DNA of 64,000 nt from Spirosoma sp. SC4-14 (GCF_037201965.1 NZ_CP147518.1:5635001-5699000); one strand, 5' to 3'. Shown: positions 53,961-61,560, numbered from the stretch's first letter. Made by a program: numbers and translations. The notes: generated by a model from the letters alone, not told the origin.

Positions 53961-54060
53961 GGTTACCTGCGACAGGGTTCACGTCTCATTTGGTAGGATT
54001 TTGGGTTCCCATTTTCGGGTTGCTTGCGACAAAGCGAACGCCCCGGCAGTCGGGCTTGAG
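53961..54060 (+). repeat. Leader repeats of cassette 8 (two units)
   Basis: GGTTACCTGCGACAGG at 53961 and GGTTGCTTGCGACAAAG at 54018, spacing 57; the second is followed by GCGAACGCCCCGGC. Confidence 0.75.
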
Positions 54061-54080
54061 AAGACGTAGCAAAAAGCTTG

Positions 54081-54112
54081 TTGGTGCAGGAGCCAGAAAA
54101 CGTTTAACTTTG
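54081..54112 (+). promoter_or_regulatory. Cassette-borne promoter of the toxin-antitoxin pair
   Basis: TTG at 54081-54083, 21-base spacer, TAACTTTG at 54105-54112; ends 25 bp before the antitoxin ATG. It fits the Bacteroidota consensus and gives this cassette its own transcription. Confidence 0.6.
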
Positions 54113-54137
54113 TTAGGATAGTAACAACGATAAAGCG

Positions 54138-54323
54138 ATGCCTACTCACAAAACCAAGAAGTCCACTCTCCCTTTGGTAGTACGGGGACGTAATGCGACA
54201 GGTAAAATCATTGAGGGCTCTATTCCGGCCGGTGAGTTACCGACAGAAGACCCAGGCTTGGCTATTCAGAGAATATTAGCTAAACACAAAGACATCACTC
54301 CCACGCCTATTCTACCTGAATGA
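54138..54323 (+). CDS. Cassette 8a: probable antitoxin
   Basis: 61 residues: a basic N-terminus (PTHKTKKSTLPLVVRGRN), then AGELPTEDPGLAIQRILAKHKDI. Small and placed 22 bp upstream of a PIN-domain gene on the same strand, in the position of a VapB/AbrB-type antitoxin. No DNA-binding motif is certain; the call rests mostly on position and size. Confidence 0.65.
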   Translation: MPTHKTKKSTLPLVVRGRNATGKIIEGSIPAGELPTEDPGLAIQRILAKHKDITPTPILPE

Positions 54324-54345
54324 CCGTCTCCTCACCACTTCGTTC

Positions 54346-54765
54346 GTGCTGGTAGATACGGGCGTAATGAGTCGTTTTTTTCTGAAGAAGCCACAAATTG
54401 TCAAAGCCTATACTGAACTGGTGGTCACGGCAGTCCCCGTCATTTCAGCCAGCGTATATATTAAGTTGCTACGGTGGCTGGTCAATATTCGTGGCCGTGC
54501 AACAGACCCGATTACAAAAAGTGAGTTTGACGCTATCCGAAAGCAGTTGGATAAGTATGTGCAGTTAAATCACGGCAACTGCATTGAGCTCGCGATAGAA
54601 ACATGTCGACTTTACCCAGACACTGGCCTTGGCGACTGCTTTACAATTGGAGTCGGGCTGTTTTTTGACATACCTATTTTTACGCTCAATCCGAAGCACT
54701 TTGAACGCGTGCCAGGAGTCCGGCTTTATAGGCCTGACAACGCTGACCTTTTGGAAACCAATTAA
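54346..54765 (+). CDS. Cassette 8b: PIN-domain ribonuclease toxin (VapC-like)
   Basis: 139 residues from the GTG at 54346; no upstream ATG is in frame. LVDTGVMSRFFLKKP supplies the first catalytic Asp, ISASVYIKLLRWL the place of the usual Glu (here without a clear acidic residue), and DTGLGDCFTIGVGLFFDIPIFTLNPKHFERV the C-terminal Asp pair and the standard PIN ending. VapC toxins cleave tRNA or rRNA; paired with the gene 22 bp upstream. Integron arrays commonly carry such stabilising pairs. Confidence 0.78.
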   Translation: MLVDTGVMSRFFLKKPQIVKAYTELVVTAVPVISASVYIKLLRWLVNIRGRATDPITKSEFDAIRKQLDKYVQLNHGNCIELAIETCRLYPDTGLGDCFTIGVGLFFDIPIFTLNPKHFERVPGVRLYRPDNADLLETN

Positions 54766-54769
54766 TGGT

Positions 54770-54812
54770 AGGCTTCCGGCGACAGGCAGCGCGTCCCGTT
54801 GGACAGTCGGCA
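54770..54812 (+). repeat. Pre-attC block of cassette 8
   Basis: GGCTTCCGGCGACAGGCAGC followed by GCGTCCCGTTGGACAGTCGGCA, ending at R''. Almost the same core as the blocks after cassettes 2 and 7. Confidence 0.65.
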
Positions 54813-54955
54813 GCCCAACCACCACCGTGTTCTGGCGCCCCCCCGAAAATGCAATGTTTGTACTTGTTGGTTATCAGTGTGTTAAAAACATTGCATACAT
54901 CTGACCATGTGTGTAAAAGCTCGTTCCTCGCCATCAACACCTGCTGGTGCTGAGT
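54813..54955 (+). other. attC 7, long and degenerate
   Basis: R'' GCCCAAC at 54813-54819; R' degenerate, GCTGAGT at 54949-54955; 143 bp. CACCA and GTGTT near R'' can pair with AACACCTGCTGGTG near R'. The centre contains an extra inverted repeat (ATGCAATGTTT / AAACATTGCAT), so about 60-90 bp may have been inserted into an ordinary site. Confidence 0.65.
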
Positions 54956-54987
54956 GAACAGCCAAGTATAAAAAAGGCGTGTTCAGC

Positions 54988-55012
54988 GGGTCGTGTGTGC
55001 GACAGGCGGCAC
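54988..55012 (+). repeat. Leader repeat of cassette 9 (single unit)
   Basis: GGGTCGTGTGTGCGACAGG followed by CGGCAC; one copy only, 33 bp before the ATG. Confidence 0.55.
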
Positions 55013-55044
55013 TGGATAAAGTAATACTATTAATTTTTTTGATA

Positions 55045-55383
55045 ATGACTACCACCTTATTCAGACCCGTCAGCAGAAAAGAATTAGATCTGATTGAACA
55101 ATCTAACTGGACTAAATTTCCGCCAAGATTACCTGAACAACCTATTTTTTACCCAGTCACGAATATCGAATACGCCCGACAAATTACGGTTGAATGGAAT
55201 GTACCGGCCTACGGTAACGGGTATGTAACTCAATTTGAGGTCGACAGTGAGTATTTGAAAAAATACAAGGTCGAAAATGTGGGAGGGACTATCCATAACG
55301 AACTGTGGGTACCTTCTGAAGAACTTGATGAGTTTAACCGTCACATCATTGGCCCCATAAACGTGGTGGAGTCGTACCCATAA
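55045..55383 (+). CDS. Cassette 9: small protein, labelled ADP-ribosylation/crystallin J1-like
   Basis: 112 residues from the ATG at 55045. RPVSRKELDLIEQSNWTKFPPRLPEQPIFYPVTNIEYARQI, then YVTQFEVDSEYLKKYKVENVGG and LWVPSEELDEFNRHIIGPINVV. This resembles a small family that databases often label ADP-ribosylation/crystallin J1 and that turns up in integron cassettes; I have no functional evidence. It has no 3' attC and is the last gene of the array. Confidence 0.6.
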   Translation: MTTTLFRPVSRKELDLIEQSNWTKFPPRLPEQPIFYPVTNIEYARQITVEWNVPAYGNGYVTQFEVDSEYLKKYKVENVGGTIHNELWVPSEELDEFNRHIIGPINVVESYP

Positions 55384-55387
55384 AAAA

Positions 55388-55415
55388 ATTCCCGGTACCA
55401 TTATGTACCGGGAAT
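55388..55415 (-). terminator. Terminator of yceI
   Basis: ATTCCCGGTAC and GTACCGGGAAT (11 bp, 6-base loop). On the minus strand a run of T follows (the A-run at 55382-55388), so it ends the yceI transcript. It also lies right at the end of the last cassette gene. Confidence 0.88.
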
Positions 55416-55440
55416 CGTTCAGGTTGTAGTCAAAAGCAGC

Positions 55441-56046
55441 TTATTTGCCAGCTACCAGCTTAATTTCTACTACGAAGTCATCGTAGATGGCTTTGTCGCC
55501 GATGTTTTCGAAGAACGATTTCGAACCATAACGGATATCGTATTTCGTACGGTCGAGCGTGGCTTTGCCTGATGCTTCGATTCCATTGGCCGTTACCTTA
55601 ACCGTCGACGGAATCGTTACGGCGTTGGTAATTCCTTTGATCGTCATATTACCCGTGATGTCGTAGGCATCACCACCTTTAGGCGTCACTTTCGTGATTT
55701 TGAAGGTCGACGTTGGGTATTTGGCGGTATTGAAGAAATCTTCCGATTTCATGTGGCCGATAAACTTCGCATTGTATCCGGCATCGGTCAGATCCGTACA
55801 AACGATGCTATTCATATCAAAGGCAAACGACCCGCCAGTCAGTTTACCTCCATCGACCGTTAGGGCTCCATCCGAAAGTTTAACGGTTCCAGAGTGCTCA
55901 CCCGTTACTTTTTTACCATTCCAGTTCAGGATACTTTTCTGTGTATCTACTTTTAATGTAGCTACCTTTTTTGGGGCAATAAAAGCCGATGTACCTGCCA
56001 GTACGGCTACGGCAACTAAACCAGCCAGGAATTGACGCGTTTTCAT
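55441..56046 (-). CDS. YceI-family periplasmic lipid-binding protein
   Basis: 201 residues, signal peptide KTRQFLAGLVAVAVLAGTSAFIA. The YceI lipocalin-like fold is clear: LKVDTQKSILNWNGKKVTGEHSGTVKLSDG, broken here into its first strands; then FDMNSIVCTDL, GHMKSEDFFNTAKYPTSTFKIT and GNMTIKGITNAVTIP. It binds isoprenoid-like lipids. It lies 45 bp downstream of a MarR regulator on the same strand, so probably co-transcribed and controlled by it. Confidence 0.92.
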   Translation of the reverse strand: MKTRQFLAGLVAVAVLAGTSAFIAPKKVATLKVDTQKSILNWNGKKVTGEHSGTVKLSDGALTVDGGKLTGGSFAFDMNSIVCTDLTDAGYNAKFIGHMKSEDFFNTAKYPTSTFKITKVTPKGGDAYDITGNMTIKGITNAVTIPSTVKVTANGIEASGKATLDRTKYDIRYGSKSFFENIGDKAIYDDFVVEIKLVAGK

Positions 56047-56091
56047 TCTGTTTGTTTGGTTGTATTATAGAAAATTTAAAAGAATGCAGTG

Positions 56092-56547
56092 TTAGGCGCG
56101 CAGTTTATCGAGCAATTGGCTCAGATATACAGCCTCCTCTTCGGTAAGCTTGCAGCGCTGTTTATCATCAAGCTCGGCCTGATACACATCCAGCTTCTTC
56201 AATAAAGCCAGCCCTTTGTCGGTAATCACCACGTCGACCGCCCGCCGGTCGCTGGGGCATTCGGTACGCAGAACGAGTTTTTTGGCTACCAACTTATCGA
56301 CCAATCGCGACGCATTGGACATTTTATCGAGCATCCGTTCGGTGATATCGCTCACTTTTACCGGATTCGGATACTGCCCACGTAGAATCCGTAAGACATT
56401 GTACTGCTGCAAGGTTAATCCAAACGGTTTGAGTATACGCGTCTGTGCATCAGCAACCCAGTTGCTGGTATACATCAGATTAACCATTACCCGATGATAA
56501 GGCGTCTTAAACGGAGTGGTTTGCTTAATGTCTGTTTCTATGGACAT
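56092..56547 (-). CDS. MarR-family transcriptional regulator
   Basis: 151 residues from the ATG at 56547. The winged helix spans LTLQQYNVLRILRGQYPNPVKVSDITERMLDKMSNASRLVDKLVAKKLVLRTECPSDRRAVDVVITDKG in three parts: helix-turn-helix, recognition helix (MSNASRLVDKL) and wing (PSDRRAVDVVIT, with the conserved D-x-R). A perfect 16-bp palindrome overlaps its own promoter, so autoregulation of the marR-yceI unit is likely. Confidence 0.9.
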   Translation of the reverse strand: MSIETDIKQTTPFKTPYHRVMVNLMYTSNWVADAQTRILKPFGLTLQQYNVLRILRGQYPNPVKVSDITERMLDKMSNASRLVDKLVAKKLVLRTECPSDRRAVDVVITDKGLALLKKLDVYQAELDDKQRCKLTEEEAVYLSQLLDKLRA

Positions 56548-56551
56548 GGTG

Positions 56552-56588
56552 CAAATATAATGCTTATACATTTAATGTTGCAACATTA
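56552..56588 (-). promoter_or_regulatory. Promoter and MarR operator palindrome
   Basis: On the minus strand TTG (56583-56581), 21-base spacer, TATATTTG (56559-56552) fits the Bacteroidota promoter; the ATG follows within 5 bases. The perfect palindrome TAATGTTGCAACATTA at 56573-56588 covers the -33 element, the expected place for a repressing MarR dimer. Confidence 0.65.
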
Positions 56589-56607
56589 TATACAAATAAA
56601 TTAGTTC

Positions 56608-58581
56608 CTATCGATAGGGAATAATTTGGGGAGCCGAAATGTCGAAGTCGCGGAAGCGAAGAACAGGGATTCCTTCGAATGCGAATCGGAATGGGTACGC
56701 ATTATTGGGTATGTTAGGGTAATAAGCCAATCGGACCTGAAAACTGTTGAAGGTCAGGTTTTCGTTTCGCAGCCGGAAACCAATGCCATATCCCTGATAG
56801 AGCGGCCCCTTTAGCAGCGACCGTTCGGGAAAGCTAACCAGTCCAAGATTCGCAAACGTAATAAATGCGACCCGAAATCCAATAAAATTCAATTTAGAAA
56901 AAAGAACATTTTCGTAGTTGATAAGCAGGCGATTAACACCCCGAAGCGCATCGTTATTGATACCAATTCCATCGGTATTGATACCGCTACCACTGCTGTT
57001 TAGGGTGATGTATTCGTTATCGAAGCGGTTGAGCCCAACTGTCATACGGCCGTTAAAAAAGTGCCGCATATTGCCCCATTTGGTAGTCATCAATGGGCTG
57101 AAATAATTTGTTTCGAGCGACAAAACGCCCTGTTCGAGCCGCTGGTTACGGATGTAGCCCCCAAGGCTGGCCAACGAATACAGATACCCCGACTTGTTGA
57201 GGTATTTTCCCTGAGAAAAATTGATTCCGCCGTATTTGCGGGCTCCCAGCTCCGCATTATCGAAGCCAGTAACGACCGATATAGCTTCGCCAACCGGCAC
57301 GTCTTCCGTACGGCCAAAGCCATAGATAAGAACGTCGCGCACGTATTTTCGACGCGAATAGCCAATACTGAACAAGGTGGTGCGGCTGTCCTGATAGACC
57401 TGATTGGTATCGGGCGTTACTCTGGGGCGTTGCGAATAGACATAGTTGGTATTTCGCAAACCAATAATAAGTCGGGTACGGCCTTTTCCTTCGGCATCGT
57501 GTGCACTGTAGAATATCCGGAACGACCGACCTACCCACACATCAGAATAATAATAGCTCAGCGGCACCAGCAAAACGCTGTCGTTTCGGGTAACCAGACG
57601 GTTGTTCACCTGCGTCCGGTTCACTTCAATAGAACCGGCATATTTGGTGTCGGGCGTTAAGAAAGGGCGATAGAGCCGAAAGGCAACCTGTTTCAGATCG
57701 CGCAGATACAGCAATTCAGCCTGCGCAGTCAGAAATGTTTTTCCAATAAAGGGAACCGTATAGCGAGCCTGATATTCTATTTTCTGTCGCGGATCGGCAC
57801 CCGAATAGGCCACCTGCGCAAAAAGCTGATGGCCAAGTCCCCGAAAGTTTTTTTGCTCGAATCCCAGGCTGAACTGATTCAATGCGCCAACCCCACCCGT
57901 TGGCAGCAACGACCAAACATCCTGCGTAATCACGTATACATCCACAAATTGCCTACTGCCTTTGCGTGGCAGGACCAGAATACGGGCATCGTGAAAAATC
58001 GACGTTGTCCGCAGTAATCGTTCGTTGTCGCGCAATACGGTTGGGTCGAGCGCATCACCTTCTTTAAAAAGCAGATAGGAGCGCTTAATAATATTCTCGC
58101 GCGTGTTGGTGTGCAAACGGTTGCCCGTCCGTTCTACCCAGTTGCCGGGTTGTCGAAGCGTATCATAAACCGATTGTCCAAATACGCCCAACCGCCGAAT
58201 GTATATATCGCCAATGATACGGCCTTCGAACTCCTTAAACGGATTTACTTCAAGCTGGCTCACCTCCCCCGTATTTTCCCGGCTATTGTAAACATCCTGA
58301 AAAATCAGATCATACAATTGGTGCGTAAGCCGATGCTTGTACATCCTGGTTTTCAATCGATTGTAGAAAACACTATCCCGCTGGTGCAACGCACTATCGG
58401 GTCGTACGGATACCCTGGTTGCCAGCGAATCGTTCGTTTTTTTCGATACATAGCGCGTAGAATCCGGCTGCGTGGGTGTCAGAGGTACCTGTGCGCCTAC
58501 ACCTGTCCCTATCAATGCCATACACCACACCAGTATCCAGTGCGGCAGTTGTAGCAATCGTCTTGGGCAGGAGTTGTTCAC
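56608..58581 (-). CDS. BamA/TamA-family outer-membrane protein
   Basis: 657 residues. After a signal peptide (ending VGAQVPL) come a linker and one or more POTRA-like units (FEGRIIGDIYIRRLGVFG; RSYLLFKEGDALDPTVLRDNERLLRTTSIFHDARI). Then a large C-terminal beta-barrel: FSLGFEQKNFRGLGHQLFAQ, YARYTVPFIGKTFL-like strands, and the end FAFEGIPVLRFRDFDISAPQIIPYR. Probably an insertase or translocase-like Omp85 protein of the accessory kind rather than the essential BamA. Its stop is 60 bp from the marR start. Confidence 0.78.
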   Translation of the reverse strand: MNNSCPRRLLQLPHWILVWCMALIGTGVGAQVPLTPTQPDSTRYVSKKTNDSLATRVSVRPDSALHQRDSVFYNRLKTRMYKHRLTHQLYDLIFQDVYNSRENTGEVSQLEVNPFKEFEGRIIGDIYIRRLGVFGQSVYDTLRQPGNWVERTGNRLHTNTRENIIKRSYLLFKEGDALDPTVLRDNERLLRTTSIFHDARILVLPRKGSRQFVDVYVITQDVWSLLPTGGVGALNQFSLGFEQKNFRGLGHQLFAQVAYSGADPRQKIEYQARYTVPFIGKTFLTAQAELLYLRDLKQVAFRLYRPFLTPDTKYAGSIEVNRTQVNNRLVTRNDSVLLVPLSYYYSDVWVGRSFRIFYSAHDAEGKGRTRLIIGLRNTNYVYSQRPRVTPDTNQVYQDSRTTLFSIGYSRRKYVRDVLIYGFGRTEDVPVGEAISVVTGFDNAELGARKYGGINFSQGKYLNKSGYLYSLASLGGYIRNQRLEQGVLSLETNYFSPLMTTKWGNMRHFFNGRMTVGLNRFDNEYITLNSSGSGINTDGIGINNDALRGVNRLLINYENVLFSKLNFIGFRVAFITFANLGLVSFPERSLLKGPLYQGYGIGFRLRNENLTFNSFQVRLAYYPNIPNNAYPFRFAFEGIPVLRFRDFDISAPQIIPYR

Positions 58582-58712
58582 TGTACGTGTTTTTTACTTA
58601 GAGTCGTTCGGTATCCCTTCGTTTAGTTGGCAGGCAAACTAACACCACCAGTACGTTATCATTTCGGATTTCGCTGCGTGGCTGCTCCTATTCCATAAAA
58701 CGTCTCACAAGC

Positions 58713-59252
58713 CTATAACTGTTTTTGCAGCCAAAAATCCCGCTGGCGTTCGGAACCGAACTGAAAATAATGAAAGCCAAACGGCTCGAAACCCATTTTT
58801 TTGTAAAAAGTAAGGGCGCGTTCATTATGCTCCCATACACCCAGCCACACCGCTTTGTAGCCCTGTTCCCGCGCCCAGTTGAGGCAATGCTCCATCAGCA
58901 TTCGCCCGCGCCCCTGCCCCGTATGCTGCTGCAACAGATAGATGCGCTGGATTTCAATGGCATTACGGGCACGTCGGTATGGCTCTGGCATTCGACGCGG
59001 AGGTGAATGCCGGCGCATTTTCGCATAACCAATAGGCGTACGATCGGGCAGTTCGAACACAAAAAAAGCAGCCCGCCGATCGCCCAGTTCGGCTTCCAGA
59101 GCAGGCAATGTGATGTCGGCCTGAATATATTCCTCAACTAACTCGGCAGAGTTGTGTGGAGGCCCAAATGCTTCGCGCATGGTTTGTACGGCAAGTTCCC
59201 AAAGTAGGGAAACATCGGAAAGAGTAGCGGTTCGGATCAACAAGTCAATCAA
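58713..59252 (-). CDS. GNAT N-acetyltransferase
   Basis: 179 residues. The acetyl-CoA-binding motif A is IQRIYLLQQHTGQGRGRMLMEHCLNWA (Q-x-x-G-x-G), followed by KAVWLGVWEHNERALTFYKKMGFEPFGFHYF, the usual GNAT end. Substrate unknown; resembles RimI/diamine acetyltransferase-like small enzymes. Divergent from maf. Confidence 0.88.
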   Translation of the reverse strand: MIDLLIRTATLSDVSLLWELAVQTMREAFGPPHNSAELVEEYIQADITLPALEAELGDRRAAFFVFELPDRTPIGYAKMRRHSPPRRMPEPYRRARNAIEIQRIYLLQQHTGQGRGRMLMEHCLNWAREQGYKAVWLGVWEHNERALTFYKKMGFEPFGFHYFQFGSERQRDFWLQKQL

Positions 59253-59334
59253 GATTTATTAAATACAACATACTATTTACGAATATAGACCGAAATTTGC
59301 CGGTGAATTCTTGCTCGTCATTCCGAATCTGTTC

Positions 59335-59958
59335 ATGCTCACTTTACAATATCCGCTCGTATTAGCCTCGGGGTCGCCCCGCCGAAAACAGCTCATGACC
59401 GATGCCGGCTTTCAGTTTACGATCGAAACCCGGCCTACCGATGAATTTTTTCCCGACACGATGCCCGTCAATGATGTAGCCGAATACCTGGCCCGTCAGA
59501 AAGCCGAGCAGTTCATATCAGACCTGGGCCAGCGGATTGTGCTCTGTGCCGATACGGTAGTAATTCTCGACAATCAGATTCTGAACAAACCCCAGGATGA
59601 AGCCGACGCGCACCGAATGCTCCGGGTGCTTTCGGGCAGAACGCACCGGGTTCGTACGGGCGTAGCCATACTGTCGCCCGGCAATGATCCGACAACACCA
59701 GCCTTATACTCCTTTACGGACGAAACCACGGTTCGGTTTGTCACACTCAGTGATGCCGAAATTACTTATTACATTCGGGAATGTAAGCCTTTCGATAAAG
59801 CTGGTTCTTACGGCGCTCAGGATTTCATCGGGTTGATCGGCATTGAGCAACTAGAAGGGTCATTTTATACAGTAATGGGCCTACCAACACACCGGGTGTA
59901 TCAGGCGCTCAGCTTATTTTTAAAGGGTGCCGCAACGGATGTTGAACGAGTGCCGTAA
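59335..59958 (+). CDS. maf: Maf-family nucleotide pyrophosphatase
   Basis: 207 residues from the ATG at 59335. ASGSPRRKQLMTDAGFQF is the Maf signature (S-x-R-R); catalytic Asp lies in IVLCADTVVILDNQILNKP, and KPFDKAGSYGAQDFIGLIGIEQLEGSFYTVMGLP gives the dTTP/UTP-type substrate pocket (KAG-Y--Q). House-cleaning hydrolysis of modified nucleoside triphosphates, associated with septum formation. A GH13 gene begins 61 bp downstream. Confidence 0.92.
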   Translation: MLTLQYPLVLASGSPRRKQLMTDAGFQFTIETRPTDEFFPDTMPVNDVAEYLARQKAEQFISDLGQRIVLCADTVVILDNQILNKPQDEADAHRMLRVLSGRTHRVRTGVAILSPGNDPTTPALYSFTDETTVRFVTLSDAEITYYIRECKPFDKAGSYGAQDFIGLIGIEQLEGSFYTVMGLPTHRVYQALSLFLKGAATDVERVP

Positions 59959-60019
59959 CGGACGTTGGTGGTGCATTTGTCTCTTCCACTCTTTCTTTAT
60001 TCGCTCTTTCACTCGTTAT

Positions 60020-61525
60020 ATGTCCCCCTCCCCCGTTGGGCACCACGGTGTTCACTACGAAATTTTTGTTCGCTCCTTTGCCGACTCCAATGGCGATGGC
60101 ATTGGCGACCTCAATGGCGTTACCAATAATCTCGATTATCTGAAAGAGCTTGGTATTTCGGCCATCTGGCTAATGCCCATCAGCCCATCGCCTAGTTATC
60201 ATAAATACGACGTTACGGACTATTACGGAATCGACCCGGACTATGGCACACTGGACGATTTCAAACGACTGATAGCCGAAGCCCACAAGCGGAAAATCGC
60301 CGTCATTATCGACCTGGTACTTCACCATACCAGCATTCGCCATCCGTGGTTTCAGGAAGCCGCGAAAGGGCCAGCCAATCTGTACTGGCAGTATTATAAA
60401 TGGCTACGGCCCGACGAAATCAAACGCCGAAATCTGGCAACCCGCGATATTACGGCCGATTCGGGCGAACGAAATCCGTGGCATGCCGTTCGAGGAGCAA
60501 CGTATCCCGAACGCTATTATGGTATGTTCTGGAGTGGTATGCCCGATCTGAACTTCGATCATCAGCCGTTGCGCGAAGAAGTGTTCAGAATTGCTCGTTA
60601 CTGGTTAAACGAGGTGGGCGTCGATGGTTACCGGCTCGATGCGGCCCGGCACTTATATCGGGAATTCGAAGAACCTAAAAACCATGAGTTCTGGGCGCAG
60701 TTTGGGCAGGTGGTCGACGCGGCAAAACCTAGTGCCTATACGGTTGGCGAAGTCTGGACGCGCCCCGAACATATTGCGCCTTACTTTAAAGGACTGAAAG
60801 CTAATTTCAATTTCGACCTGCAACTCATGCTGACCGACATTGTTCGGCAGGAAGACGATACCGAAGAGTTGGTTGAATACCTGACCTACGTCCATGCTAC
60901 GTTCAGCACCATTAATCCCCAGTTTCTGGATGCGTTGCTCTTGTCGAATCACGACCAGAATCGGATCGGCAGTATGCTAAAAGGAAACCTGAATCACTTG
61001 AAGGTAGCAGCCAATTTGCTGATGACGCTTCCGGGTTTACCCTATGTTTACTACGGCGAAGAAATTGGTATGCTTGGCATGAAACCCGACGAACATATCC
61101 GCGAACCATTTCTGTGGAATACCCGTGCGCTCGACCGGCAACGAACGTCGTGGAAACGTGGCCGATATAGCACTAGCCAGACCGTTCGGCCCCTGGCTCA
61201 TCAGCAAACCGACCCAGACTCTCTCTTTACGCATTACAAACGGTTGATTCATTTTCGCAATAGCCATTCGGTCCTGAACGATAACCGAAGCAAACTTCAG
61301 TCATCAGGGATTCGGCAGAAAGGTGTTGTTGCATTCATACGACAGAATGCAACCGGCAACCAGCGCGTGCTGGTCGTTCATAACCTGACAGGCAAACCCA
61401 TTGAGGTCGTATTTTCACCTACCGAGGAATGGTGCCGTTGCATCGTATTCGAAACAGCGGCAGGCAGTTCGCTCGTTGAAGGGCGGGTTGTTGTTCCTAA
61501 ATACAGTTGTGTACTGATCGGGTGA
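60020..61525 (+). CDS. GH13 alpha-amylase-family enzyme (trehalose synthase/glucosidase-like)
   Basis: 501 residues from the ATG at 60020; no signal peptide, so cytoplasmic. (Beta/alpha)8 motifs: YEIFVRSFADSNGDGIGDLNGV (region VI, split by its Asp-Gly pairs), VIIDLVLHHTS (region I), VDGYRLDAARHLY with the nucleophile Asp near 206, YTVGEVW with the acid Glu near 243, and LLSNHDQNR with the third Asp near 311. The shape resembles TreS or oligo-1,6-glucosidase; which sugar is used cannot be told. C-terminal domain C is present. Confidence 0.88.
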   Translation: MSPSPVGHHGVHYEIFVRSFADSNGDGIGDLNGVTNNLDYLKELGISAIWLMPISPSPSYHKYDVTDYYGIDPDYGTLDDFKRLIAEAHKRKIAVIIDLVLHHTSIRHPWFQEAAKGPANLYWQYYKWLRPDEIKRRNLATRDITADSGERNPWHAVRGATYPERYYGMFWSGMPDLNFDHQPLREEVFRIARYWLNEVGVDGYRLDAARHLYREFEEPKNHEFWAQFGQVVDAAKPSAYTVGEVWTRPEHIAPYFKGLKANFNFDLQLMLTDIVRQEDDTEELVEYLTYVHATFSTINPQFLDALLLSNHDQNRIGSMLKGNLNHLKVAANLLMTLPGLPYVYYGEEIGMLGMKPDEHIREPFLWNTRALDRQRTSWKRGRYSTSQTVRPLAHQQTDPDSLFTHYKRLIHFRNSHSVLNDNRSKLQSSGIRQKGVVAFIRQNATGNQRVLVVHNLTGKPIEVVFSPTEEWCRCIVFETAAGSSLVEGRVVVPKYSCVLIG

Positions 61526-61532
61526 GGGGTAT

Positions 61533-61540
61533 TATCTTTG
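61533..61540 (+). promoter_or_regulatory. -7 element TATCTTTG after GH13 gene
   Basis: TATCTTTG matches TAnnTTTG and ends 20 bp before the M28 peptidase ATG; a TTG lies 23 bases upstream inside the end of the GH13 gene, slightly wider than usual. Confidence 0.45.
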
Positions 61541-61560
61541 GGCTTTCTTCAAATCCATTC

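Larger units (their letters stand above)
44794..55383 (+). mobile_element. Integron cassette array without integrase in window (CALIN-type), about 10.6 kb
   Basis: Seven attC sites plus one lone R' box separate small genes that are all read left to right. Five attC are contiguous (85, 85, 88, 65 and 143 bp) and two are split by IS110-family elements. Each has R'' GCCCAAC and R' GTTGGGT (GCTGAGT in the last) with pairable L''/L' boxes. The genes look AT-rich, the spacers GC-rich. No tyrosine recombinase is encoded in the 44.8 kb to the left or 8.6 kb to the right, so integrase would have to act in trans or is gone. The right border is the last cassette gene, which lacks a 3' attC and runs into the yceI terminator. 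Confidence 0.9.

Noticed and set aside
44794-55383. CRISPR array
   Set aside because: Regularly spaced repeats were considered, but the units differ from each other, lie next to genes one to four at a time and have no constant repeat with unique spacers. No cas genes are present.
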